Source of the DNA: an uncultured Muribaculum sp.
Lineage (GTDB): Bacteria > Bacteroidota > Bacteroidia > Bacteroidales > Muribaculaceae
Direction: 5' to 3'
NCBI GenBank assembly: GCA_947573015.1
Contig: CANPDS010000017.1
Coordinates: forward strand, 1 to 16,794
DNA: 16,794 nt
In this document: positions 8,337 through 15,434 of the stretch, in pieces
Layout of the letters: every line of letters begins with the position of its first letter
Position numbering within the stretch: the first letter of the stretch is position 1
Translations under genes and position numbers: made by a program
Notes under the pieces: model-generated
Told to the model about the DNA's origin: nothing
The model's input: only the letters and a program-made list of their open reading frames with translations
Databases searched by the model: none

Positions 8337-8361
8337 ACCAATTCAATTAGTTAGTCTGAAT

Positions 8362-8408
8362 GAAGAAAGCGCGGCATCGTGATTGATGACGCGCTTTCGC
8401 TTCTTTTT
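8362..8408 (+). terminator. Intrinsic terminator of the GH3 unit
   Basis: AAAGCGCG at 8366-8373 pairs with CGCGCTTT at 8390-8397. The stem is extended outward by GAAG (8362-8365) with CTTC (8400-8403) across a small mismatch, and inward by CATC with GATG. TTTTT follows at 8404-8408. It sits between convergent genes: GH3 on + and bioA on -. The T-run supports + strand termination; on the - strand the downstream side is only partly T-rich, so two-way function is uncertain. Confidence 0.8.
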
Positions 8409-8470
8409 ATTCTAAAAATAAATTAGAACTTCTTAGGAAAAGATGGTTGACGGTGTCTGGATCATTTCGG

Positions 8471-9760
8471 TCAGATCGTTTGCATTATCTCAAGCAAACG
8501 GCGGCAGAGAATGGTGAGATCTTCGTCGGAAATCACGTAGGGGGGCATGATATATACGTTGTGTCCGAATGGCCGTACCCATATGCCTGCGGCCACACAT
8601 AGTCTTTGGAATGCGCCTACATCCACCGGCTCCTTGGTTTCTATCACGCCTATTGTGCCGAGCACACGCACTTCACGCACCTTGGTATTGGTGGCGGCTG
8701 GAGCGAGTTCGCGGGCGATGATATCCTGAATATGGGCCACACGCGCATTCATATCTGTCTCGCGCAGCATCTTCAGCGATTCGATGGCTATGGCGCAGGC
8801 CAGAGGGTTGGCCATGAATGTTGGGCCGTGCATCATCACCCCGGCTTCGCCACGTGATATTGTGTCGGCTACTTCCTTGGTGGTGAGTACGGCGCTCATG
8901 GTGAGATATCCACCGGTGAGGCCTTTGCCTATGCACATTATGTCCGGTTCTACTCCGGCCCATTCCCATGCGAAAAATTTTCCTGTGCGCCAGAATCCTG
9001 TGGCTATCTCATCGAATATAAGGTATATGCCGTATTTGTCGCATAGCTTGCGTGCCTCTGTCAGAAATTGCGGATGGTAGAAGTACATTCCTCCGGCGCC
9101 TTGCACCACCGGCTCCAGAATAAATGCGGCTATGTCATCGGCATGGTCGCGGAGTGTGGCTTCAAGCGGCTCTATGTCGGCTGCATTCCACTTCCCTCCG
9201 AATCGTGATGAGGGGTGGGGGATAAAGTATCGCACGGGTAGTGCTGAGCCAAAGGCCCCATGCATTCCAGTCACAGGGTCGCACACGCTCATGGCATTCC
9301 ATGTGTCGCCATGGTATCCGGAGCGTATGGTTACAAAGTTTGTCTTATTATGGCTTCCAGAGCGTGATACTGCCGCCTGTATAGCCATTTTCATAGCCAC
9401 CTCTACGGCTACTGATCCGGAGTCGGCATAGAATATATTGTGCATCGATGGGGGTGCAACTTCCAAAAGCATCTTGCCAAGCGTGATGGCCGGTTCGTGG
9501 GTGAGGCCACCGAACATCACATGCGACATGGTGTCGATCTGCCGGTGGGCCGCTTCATTTATGCGTGGATTGTTGTAGCCGTGGATCATACACCACCATG
9601 ATGACATTCCGTCGATAAGTTCAGTGCCGTCGGCAAGCTTGATTTTCGTGCCATGTGCCGAGGCTACTTTATATGTCGGAAGAGGATTGATGGTTGAGGT
9701 GTAGGGATGCCACAGATGGTCGCGGTCCCATGCGTCGTGCAGTAATGATTGGTCGGTCAT
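8471..9760 (-). CDS. bioA: Adenosylmethionine-8-amino-7-oxononanoate aminotransferase
   Basis: Cytosolic PLP enzyme of biotin synthesis: it transfers the amino group of S-adenosylmethionine to 7-keto-8-aminopelargonate, giving 7,8-diaminopelargonate. It has 429 residues, the family's normal length. Diagnostic features are WHPYTS (17-22), DGMSSWWCMIHGYN with W55-W56, DSGSVAVEVAMK at the PLP phosphate site, SGYHGDTWNAMS, FDEIATGFWRTG with D250, and the PLP lysine K279 in CIGKGLTGG. R396 in VRPFGHNVYIMPPY matches the substrate-carboxylate arginine of BioA and separates it from ornithine or GABA aminotransferases. It is the second gene of a - strand pair, 84 bases after the acyl-CoA synthetase-like gene, with a hairpin in the gap. 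No other bio gene is in the window, so it appears detached from bioB/F/C/D here. Confidence 0.95.
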   Translation of the reverse strand: MTDQSLLHDAWDRDHLWHPYTSTINPLPTYKVASAHGTKIKLADGTELIDGMSSWWCMIHGYNNPRINEAAHRQIDTMSHVMFGGLTHEPAITLGKMLLEVAPPSMHNIFYADSGSVAVEVAMKMAIQAAVSRSGSHNKTNFVTIRSGYHGDTWNAMSVCDPVTGMHGAFGSALPVRYFIPHPSSRFGGKWNAADIEPLEATLRDHADDIAAFILEPVVQGAGGMYFYHPQFLTEARKLCDKYGIYLIFDEIATGFWRTGKFFAWEWAGVEPDIMCIGKGLTGGYLTMSAVLTTKEVADTISRGEAGVMMHGPTFMANPLACAIAIESLKMLRETDMNARVAHIQDIIARELAPAATNTKVREVRVLGTIGVIETKEPVDVGAFQRLCVAAGIWVRPFGHNVYIMPPYVISDEDLTILCRRLLEIMQTI

Positions 9761-9782
9761 AGGTCAAATTTTTTCATTGAAA

Positions 9783-9827
9783 GGAGGCGGCAGGCATATT
9801 ATGAAGTACCGTGTAGCGGCCACCTCC
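9783..9827 (-). other. Hairpin in the gap between the acyl-CoA synthetase gene and bioA
   Basis: In the - strand transcript GGAGGTGGC (9827-9819) can pair with GCCGCCTCC (9791-9783), 9 pairs including one G-U, around a 27-base loop. It is followed by only TTTC and then A-rich sequence, so it is at best a weak terminator. It ends about 22 bases before the bioA start codon and could instead tune expression of bioA relative to the upstream gene. No TAnnTTTG promoter for bioA was found in the gap. Confidence 0.4.
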
Positions 9828-9844
9828 ATATGCTTTATTGTTGA

Positions 9845-11476
9845 TCAGGCGTTGTAGATATAGCGCTTGATTGATTTCTTGGGCGTTTTCTCAAATTCGT
9901 TGGCAATTAGTTGTATCTTGGAGATACGTTCGTAGGGAGCAACGAGTTTGTTGAGATCAGCGAGCACTTTTTCCATCTCGGCAGGAAGTTCGGCGGTGGA
10001 TATGCCGAACTTGTCCATAGCCTCATAGTCGGGATATACGAGCGCCACAAGTTGCTTGTTGCGCTCAATTACCAGACTTTCTGCTACGAGAGGCATGTTG
10101 TTGAGTTTTGCCTCGATTTCCTCTGGGTAGATGTTCTGGCCGTTCGACGAAAGTATCATCGTCTTGTAGCGGCCGCGGATAAAGATTGTGGCGTCAGATG
10201 AGCGTGTGCCCATATCGCCGGTGTGGAGCCATCCGTCGCTATCGAGCACGGCGTTGGTGGCTTCCGGATTTTTGTAGTATCCTTTCATCACATTCACGCC
10301 GCGCACGCATATCTCTCCCGGCACGTTTTCAGGATCAGGACTCTCGATCTTGCTCTCCATAAATCCTGCGAGAGTGCGTCCGGATGATCCAAGAATAAAC
10401 TGGCGCCAAGGGGTGTAGCTGATTAGCGGTCCGCATTCAGTCATTCCATAGCCTACTGTGAAGGGGAACTTTATCCGGTGTAGAAACTCTTCTACCTCAT
10501 GGTTGAGTGGAGCGCCACCTACAATCACCTCCTCAAATTCACCACCGAATGCCTCCACGAGCTTGCGCCTGATCATCACATAAAGGGCTTTGTCAAGTCC
10601 TGGGATAGCAAGCACCCAGCGTATTTGCTTTTTAGTGATCATCGGGAGTATCTGTTTGCGGTATATTTTTTCAAGAATCAGAGGCACGCAGATGATAAGG
10701 TTGGGCTTTACCTCGGAGAATGCTTTCAGCAGAATGTTGGGTGCCGGAAGTTTTCCGAACACATTGATGTGAGTGCCGGTTGCCAAAGGAACAAGCATGT
10801 CGAATGCACAACCGTAGGCATGCGCCAACGGGAGGAATGCCAGGCATCGCGAACCTTGGAAATGAAGCCGCGACTGAACGCCGAAAGTTACATTGCCCCA
10901 GAGGTTGCGGTATGTAAGCATCACGCCTTTTGAGAATCCGGTGGTACCTGACGTATAGTTGAGAATATCGGCAGGACCAAATCCGTTCTTGTAGCGGCGC
11001 CGAAATTTTCTATTTAGATTTTTCAGCACATTGGCGATCATTCCGTCGTTGAGGGGATGTTCGGCAAGTAGTTTTCCATCGGTCAGTGATATCACGCCTT
11101 TTATATTCGGCATGTGATCAAACTCCAGATTTTCCCAGATGTTACTGTCGACAAACAGCATCACCGATCCGGAGTGATTGAGGATATGGGTTGAGTCGGT
11201 AGGATTGAAATCCTGAAGTATGGGCACGATAGTGGCTCCATAGGTGATGGTCGCGATAAACACCACGATCCAGCCCGGAGAGTTACGTCCGATAAGTGCT
11301 ATTTTATCACCCGGCTTTATGCCGATAAGCTCGTAGACAAGGTGCATTCTTGCTATTTCAAGGGCAAGATCTGCATAGTTCATCGTGTGCGATTTGCCAT
11401 ATTCGGTCAATGCCGGCAATGCCCAGTTGTCACGGAAACTCTGTTCGTATATCTGATTGAGAAGTTGGCTGTCCAT
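9845..11476 (-). CDS. AMP-forming long-chain acyl-CoA synthetase (ANL superfamily)
   Basis: Adenylates a carboxylic acid, probably a fatty acid, and transfers it to coenzyme A. It has 543 residues. All core ANL motifs are present: TSGTTGFSKGV (175-185, ATP phosphate loop), YGMTECGP (343-350), HTGD with D421, IRGRYKTMILSSNGQNIYPEEIE (433-455, hinge and CoA side) and a C-terminal TPKKSIKR (531-538) holding the lysine expected for adenylation. The IRGRYKTMILSSNGQNIYPEEIE segment is typical of FadD15/long-chain acyl-CoA ligases of Bacteroidetes. No signal peptide or membrane segment is obvious, so it is cytosolic or peripheral to the membrane. It is first in a - strand unit with bioA 84 bases downstream, and has a -7 promoter element at 11528-11535. 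Substrate chain length, or use of a dicarboxylic acid, cannot be read from the sequence. Confidence 0.9.
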   Translation of the reverse strand: MDSQLLNQIYEQSFRDNWALPALTEYGKSHTMNYADLALEIARMHLVYELIGIKPGDKIALIGRNSPGWIVVFIATITYGATIVPILQDFNPTDSTHILNHSGSVMLFVDSNIWENLEFDHMPNIKGVISLTDGKLLAEHPLNDGMIANVLKNLNRKFRRRYKNGFGPADILNYTSGTTGFSKGVMLTYRNLWGNVTFGVQSRLHFQGSRCLAFLPLAHAYGCAFDMLVPLATGTHINVFGKLPAPNILLKAFSEVKPNLIICVPLILEKIYRKQILPMITKKQIRWVLAIPGLDKALYVMIRRKLVEAFGGEFEEVIVGGAPLNHEVEEFLHRIKFPFTVGYGMTECGPLISYTPWRQFILGSSGRTLAGFMESKIESPDPENVPGEICVRGVNVMKGYYKNPEATNAVLDSDGWLHTGDMGTRSSDATIFIRGRYKTMILSSNGQNIYPEEIEAKLNNMPLVAESLVIERNKQLVALVYPDYEAMDKFGISTAELPAEMEKVLADLNKLVAPYERISKIQLIANEFEKTPKKSIKRYIYNA

Positions 11477-11527
11477 ATGTATAGGTTTGAGGAGAGTTCA
11501 AGTGATATATGATATGAAAATATAATG

Positions 11528-11535
11528 CAAAAATA
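11528..11535 (-). promoter_or_regulatory. -7 promoter element for the acyl-CoA synthetase/bioA unit
   Basis: On the - strand the octamer TATTTTTG matches TAnnTTTG. It predicts a transcript start near 11523 and a leader of about 47 bases before the ATG at 11476. No good TTTG lies 19-21 bases further upstream. The surrounding divergent intergenic region (11477-11714) is AT-rich and holds no gene. Confidence 0.5.
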
Positions 11536-11670
11536 GCATATATTATTTAAGTAGGTTAGCACATACATCAATTTTGTTGAACTAATTTATATACAATTCT
11601 ACCAAGAGCTTGTTTGAAAAAGAAAGTTAATGAAGATGAAATGATTAATACATTATTTTAGAAAATATCA

Positions 11671-11678
11671 TACCTTTG
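11671..11678 (+). promoter_or_regulatory. -7 promoter element for the ABM-domain gene
   Basis: TACCTTTG matches TAnnTTTG and lies 36 bases before the ATG at 11715. A clear TTTG at the -33 position is absent. It points away from the - strand promoter at 11528-11535, so the two transcripts diverge with about 135 bases between their -7 elements. Confidence 0.5.
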
Positions 11679-11714
11679 TATGAAAATAAGTTCAATAAGT
11701 AAAAATCAATATTT

Positions 11715-11990
11715 ATGTTAAGATTAAATTGTTTTATCCGTGTATCGAAGGAGAACCGTAAGGAAGTGCTGGATGCAGCCAAACGCCTAACAGAGGCATC
11801 GTTGAAACAGGATGGTTGTGTGGCATACGATATTTTTGAAAGCGCCACACGTAGCGATGTGATGATGATATGTGAGACATGGCGTGATCAGGAAGCTCTT
11901 GATGCACATAGTGCTTCCGATGTATTTGCTGCCGAAGTAGGCATAATGAACTCTTTGGCTGAAATGAAGCTGGAGACATTTTCTTTCTGA
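11715..11990 (+). CDS. Small ABM-fold (antibiotic biosynthesis monooxygenase-like) protein
   Basis: Cytosolic protein of 91 residues with a dimeric ferredoxin-like alpha/beta-barrel fold of the ABM (PF03992)/YgiN type. Typical features are the first strand LRLNCFIRVS, the helix ENRKEVLDAAKRLTEASLKQDGCVAYDIFES, the MMICETWRDQEALDAHSASDVFAAEV segment, where an ETW/EVW motif followed by a His is common, and a C-terminal strand. Family members act as quinol or small-molecule monooxygenases, haem-degrading enzymes, or have unknown roles; no haem-binding signature was recognised here. It has its own -7 promoter element and is separated by 67 bases from mtaB, which also has a promoter, so it is probably a single-gene unit. 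The substrate is unknown. Confidence 0.8.
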   Translation: MLRLNCFIRVSKENRKEVLDAAKRLTEASLKQDGCVAYDIFESATRSDVMMICETWRDQEALDAHSASDVFAAEVGIMNSLAEMKLETFSF

Positions 11991-12044
11991 CAATTGTCCA
12001 TCTTTCTCTGAAAAACGGGAGTTGCAGAGGTGAGGGAGATGTTG

Positions 12045-12052
12045 TAAATTTG
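12045..12052 (+). promoter_or_regulatory. -7 promoter element touching the mtaB start codon
   Basis: TAAATTTG matches TAnnTTTG exactly. Only five bases separate it from the ATG at 12058. A partial -33 element, GTTG, is at 12021-12024, 20 bases upstream. With the usual start a few bases after the octamer, transcription would begin at or within about two bases of the start codon. Confidence 0.6.
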
Positions 12053-12057
12053 CGGTT

Positions 12058-13389
12058 ATGATAGATGAATCGCTATTTGCCGGACGGAAGGCATTGTTTC
12101 ATACATTCGGGTGCAAACTCAATTTTGCAGAGACGTCAACGGTGGCGCGTCTGTTTGCTGAAAAAGGTATACGGCGTGTGCAGACCGGCGAGGTTCCTGA
12201 TATTGTGGTTGTCAATACATGCAGTGTCACTGAGGTGGCCGACAAAAAATGCCGTCAGGCCATACGTGGTTTTGCCCGTCGTTATCCGGAAGCTGCGATA
12301 GTTGTTACCGGATGCTATGCACAGCTAAAGAGCGATGAAATAGCTTCTCTGCCGGGAGTAGCGGTTGTAGCGGGTACTGATCGTAAGCTACAGCTCGCCG
12401 AGTATCTCGACAGATGGAATGCCGGGCGTGCGGCTGCATTGAAAGAGGTTACCCCTACGAAGGATATACGCGAGTTCACTCCATCATGTTCCGCCGAGGA
12501 CCGCACCCGCCATTTTCTCAAGGTGCAGGATGGGTGTGACTATTGGTGCACATATTGCACTATCCCCATGGCTCGTGGCCGCAGTCGGTCAGGAACTATC
12601 CCGGAAATTGTTGCACAGGCCGAGAAAGTGGCCGCAGAGGGTGGTCGGGAGATTGTGCTTACCGGAGTGAATATCGGAGACTTTGGCAAGGGGCGCGATG
12701 ATAATTTTTTCGACCTGATCCGTGAGCTTGACCGCGTAGAGGGTATTGAGCGTTACCGCATCTCTTCGATCGAGCCTAATTTGCTTACCGATGATATAAT
12801 TGACTGGGTTGCCGGATCAAGAGCGTTTATGCCTCATTTCCATGTGCCGCTTCAGGCCGGGAGCGATGAGGTGTTGCGCCTTATGCGACGTCATTATGAT
12901 ACTGCACTTTTCCGTCACCGCATGCAACGCATACGCAGTGTCATGCCGCATGCATTTATTGGGGTTGACTTGATAGTCGGTGCACGTGGCGAGACTGACG
13001 AACTATTTGAGCGTAGCCGCGACTTTGTGGAGAGTCTTGATATTAGCCGGTTGCATGTGTTCCCATATTCGGAGCGGCCAGGCACTCGTGCGCTTGACCT
13101 TGATGGGGTGGTGCCACAGGATATTAAGCACAGGCGTACTAATGTGATGCTTGCTTTGTCGGAGCAGAAACTCGCAGATTTTACCTCACGTTTCTCTGGT
13201 ACCGTACGTCCTGTCCTCGCCGAGCATCCACGTAAGGGTAAACCGATGATGGGATTTACCGATAATTATCTGAGAGTAAAGATGAATCCTGCTCCTGAAT
13301 TCGCCGGCCGGGTGATAGACGTGCGGTTGGGCAAGCCGGACGCTTCCGGCGAGGAGATTGAGGGAGAGATCATACACCACGACAGCTAA
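12058..13389 (+). CDS. mtaB: tRNA t6A37 methylthiotransferase MtaB
   Basis: Radical-SAM enzyme that inserts sulfur and methylates C2 of N6-threonylcarbamoyladenosine at position 37 of tRNAs, giving ms2t6A. It has 443 residues. The N-terminal UPF0004 domain (about 10-120) carries the auxiliary-cluster cysteines C19 (HTFGCKLN), C55 (VNTCSVT) and C86 (TGCYAQ). The radical-SAM domain (about 150-370) carries the CxxxCxxC motif at C160, C164 and C167, followed by IPMARGRSRS and HFHVPLQAGSDEVLRLMRRHYD. A TRAM-like C-terminal region follows. The GCKLN form and overall pattern favour MtaB over MiaB or RimO. The start is fixed by the nearby C19 motif and the lack of another early Met. The next gene starts 11 bases downstream, so mtaB heads an operon-like series. 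Confidence 0.92.
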   Translation: MIDESLFAGRKALFHTFGCKLNFAETSTVARLFAEKGIRRVQTGEVPDIVVVNTCSVTEVADKKCRQAIRGFARRYPEAAIVVTGCYAQLKSDEIASLPGVAVVAGTDRKLQLAEYLDRWNAGRAAALKEVTPTKDIREFTPSCSAEDRTRHFLKVQDGCDYWCTYCTIPMARGRSRSGTIPEIVAQAEKVAAEGGREIVLTGVNIGDFGKGRDDNFFDLIRELDRVEGIERYRISSIEPNLLTDDIIDWVAGSRAFMPHFHVPLQAGSDEVLRLMRRHYDTALFRHRMQRIRSVMPHAFIGVDLIVGARGETDELFERSRDFVESLDISRLHVFPYSERPGTRALDLDGVVPQDIKHRRTNVMLALSEQKLADFTSRFSGTVRPVLAEHPRKGKPMMGFTDNYLRVKMNPAPEFAGRVIDVRLGKPDASGEEIEGEIIHHDS

Positions 13390-13400
13390 ACCTGGGAATC

Positions 13401-14339
13401 ATGAAACATATGTGGGCGTATAATATTCTCGGAGCATTGTTTGATGGAATGTCAAGATTACCATTCCGTGTGCTATACTGCATCAGCGATGTTATTTTCG
13501 TTTTGCTGTATCATGTGGTCCATTATCGCCGTAAGGTAGCTTTGGATAATATTCGCGCGTCATTTCCTGAAAAGAGCGACAAGGAGTGCCGCGACATCTG
13601 CCGGGAATTTTTCCGCAATTTCGCCGACTATTTTGTGGAGACCATAAAACTTGCCCATGTAAGCGACGAACAGATCAAAAAGCGGTTTGAGATAGTCGGT
13701 ATCGAGCATGTGGATCGCCTTTTTGCCGAAGGCCGCAGTATAGCAATGTATTTCGGACATTGTGGCAATTGGGAGTGGGGCACATCGATCACATTATGGT
13801 CGCGGTTTAAACCGTCTGAGAAGATCGTGTATGCGCAGGTTTACCGACCTCTTACCAATCATTGGTTCAATGAATATTTTCTTAAGCTGCGCAGTCGCTT
13901 TGGCTCTGTAAGTTATGAAAAGAAACTTGTATTTCGTGACTTGCTGATGCTGCGCCGTGCAGGCAAGCAGGCTATAGTGGGATTTATGAGTGATCAGAAA
14001 CCAAGCGCAGGCGATGTAACACATGTGGTGAAATTTCTGAATCATCCTACTGCGATGATTACCGGCACCGAAACGATTGTGCGCCGCCTTGGTATGGCTG
14101 CCTTATATTGGGATGTTGAAAAACCGAGCCGCGGACATTACCGCATGACGGTACGCCCAATTACCGATGATGCATCGCATCTTCTCGATTTTGCAGTTAC
14201 TGATGCCTACGCGCGTATGCTTGAGGACACCATACGTCGGTCTCCGTCGATATGGCTATGGACGCATAAGAGGTGGAAATATGCAGTGGATTATCCCGAA
14301 GGATTTGTGGATACGCTGCATGATTCCTGCAACTGGTAA
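13401..14339 (+). CDS. LpxL/HtrB-family lipid A acyltransferase
   Basis: Inner-membrane enzyme predicted to add a secondary acyl chain to a lipid A precursor. It has 312 residues, normal for the family. The N terminus has a hydrophobic anchor (about 22-38, FRVLYCISDVIFVLLYHVV). The catalytic HxxxxE motif is intact: H120 and E125 in YFGHCGNWEWG. Other typical parts are KVALDNIRASFP near 45-56, FMSDQKPSAGD (about 198-208) and a C-terminal SIWLWTHKRWKY, matching the WxHxRWK end of LpxL-type enzymes. It lies 11 bases after mtaB and 56 bases before a GT2 gene, so co-transcription is likely and an envelope-building role fits both it and the glycosyltransferase. Acyl donor and position are not readable. 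Confidence 0.9.
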   Translation: MKHMWAYNILGALFDGMSRLPFRVLYCISDVIFVLLYHVVHYRRKVALDNIRASFPEKSDKECRDICREFFRNFADYFVETIKLAHVSDEQIKKRFEIVGIEHVDRLFAEGRSIAMYFGHCGNWEWGTSITLWSRFKPSEKIVYAQVYRPLTNHWFNEYFLKLRSRFGSVSYEKKLVFRDLLMLRRAGKQAIVGFMSDQKPSAGDVTHVVKFLNHPTAMITGTETIVRRLGMAALYWDVEKPSRGHYRMTVRPITDDASHLLDFAVTDAYARMLEDTIRRSPSIWLWTHKRWKYAVDYPEGFVDTLHDSCNW

Positions 14340-14395
14340 ACATTTCTGTTTACAGTATGTCAAAATTCCTCATCTGAAAATTTACTCATTTTAAG

Positions 14396-15388
14396 ATGAA
14401 AGTTCCTGTAGCGGTAATAATATTAAATTGGAATGGCGCGGATATGCTCCGACGCTATTTGCCGTCGGTGATTAAGAATACCGATGCTGAGCTGGGTGAG
14501 ATAATTGTGGCTGACAATGGTTCAACCGATATGTCGCTTCAGGTGCTTGCTACGGAGTTCCCTCAGGTGAGAGTGCTTTGTCTTGACCACAACTATGGTT
14601 TTGCTGAAGGATACAACCGTGCCATAGCTATGGTGGACAATGAGCTGGTGGTGTTGCTTAACAGTGATGTGCGCCCTGCCGCCGGCTGGTTGACTCCGCT
14701 GGTCGATGATATGAATGGTAATCCATCAACCGGAGCATGCCAGCCTAAGATCCTTAGCGACATGGAGCCGGAGAAATTTGAATATGCAGGTGCTTCGGGA
14801 GGATTTCTTGATTGCAACGGGTATCCTTATTGCCGAGGGCGTATCTTTGACACTATAGAGGAGGACCGTGCGCAATATGATTCGGCCTTATCAGTTGATT
14901 GGGCTTCCGGTGCCGCTTTGATGGTGCGAAGGGAGATATATCAGCGTGTCGGTGGTCTTGACCGCGACTTTTTTGCCCACATGGAGGAGATAGATCTTTG
15001 CTGGCGCATACGCCTTTCCGGTTGTGACGTCAGAGTGGTGCCTGGAAGTGTGGTATATCATCTTGGTGGCGGCACATTGCCACAGGGCAATCCTCGCAAG
15101 ACGTATCTGAATTTCCGCAACAACCTGCTGTTGCTACACAAGAATCTGCCTGATGAGGTAAGGCGTCGACGGTTGTTTGTTAGGCGTCTTTACGACACAT
15201 TGGCATGGGCAATGTTCATACTCAAATTTGATTGGAAAAGTGCCGGAGCAGTGCTTAAGGCTCATGGTGATTTCCGCAAGATGAGAGACAACTACAAAGT
15301 GCATCCAACTGTCAATCTGCTGAATCCCGATACGAATATAATTCTGGATTATTATTTGCGCGGGAAGCGTAAATTTACAGATTTGTAA
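14396..15388 (+). CDS. GT2-family glycosyltransferase (rhamnosyltransferase-like)
   Basis: Cytosolic or membrane-associated enzyme transferring a sugar from a nucleotide donor, probably onto a lipopolysaccharide, capsule or other surface glycan. It has 330 residues. The GT-A fold begins at once: VAVIILNWNGADMLRRYLPS (5-24), VADNGSTD (38-45), the donor/metal motif LLNSDV (87-92, in place of classical DxD), SGAALMVRRE (171-180) and the acceptor-side HMEEIDLCWR (195-204) typical of WbbL-like rhamnosyltransferases. The C-terminal part (about 240-300) has basic and hydrophobic helices (RRRLFVRRLYDTLAWAMFIL) that could attach to the membrane. It follows the LpxL-type gene by 56 bases and precedes the endonuclease I-like gene by 46. 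Donor sugar and acceptor are unknown. Confidence 0.88.
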   Translation: MKVPVAVIILNWNGADMLRRYLPSVIKNTDAELGEIIVADNGSTDMSLQVLATEFPQVRVLCLDHNYGFAEGYNRAIAMVDNELVVLLNSDVRPAAGWLTPLVDDMNGNPSTGACQPKILSDMEPEKFEYAGASGGFLDCNGYPYCRGRIFDTIEEDRAQYDSALSVDWASGAALMVRREIYQRVGGLDRDFFAHMEEIDLCWRIRLSGCDVRVVPGSVVYHLGGGTLPQGNPRKTYLNFRNNLLLLHKNLPDEVRRRRLFVRRLYDTLAWAMFILKFDWKSAGAVLKAHGDFRKMRDNYKVHPTVNLLNPDTNIILDYYLRGKRKFTDL

Positions 15389-15434
15389 AGCGTCGTGTCC
15401 GTTCTGTTTGATTACTAAGAAATATTCTCTCCTT

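Noticed and set aside
8410..8428. AT-rich inverted repeat TTCTAA...TTAGAA as a bioA terminator
   Set aside because: Only six weak pairs and no T-run on the - strand; not convincing as a terminator.
10499..10933. 144-residue open frame on the + strand inside the acyl-CoA synthetase gene
   Set aside because: It is antisense to a protein with all ANL motifs intact and shows no domain of its own.
11989..11998. Perfect 10-base palindrome GACAATTGTC over the ABM-gene stop codon
   Set aside because: Too short to distinguish from chance, and it has no loop or T-run to act as a terminator.
15408..15434. Longer endonuclease I-like start at a TTG (9 extra codons)
   Set aside because: The ATG at 15435 begins a normal signal sequence; nothing upstream supports the extension.
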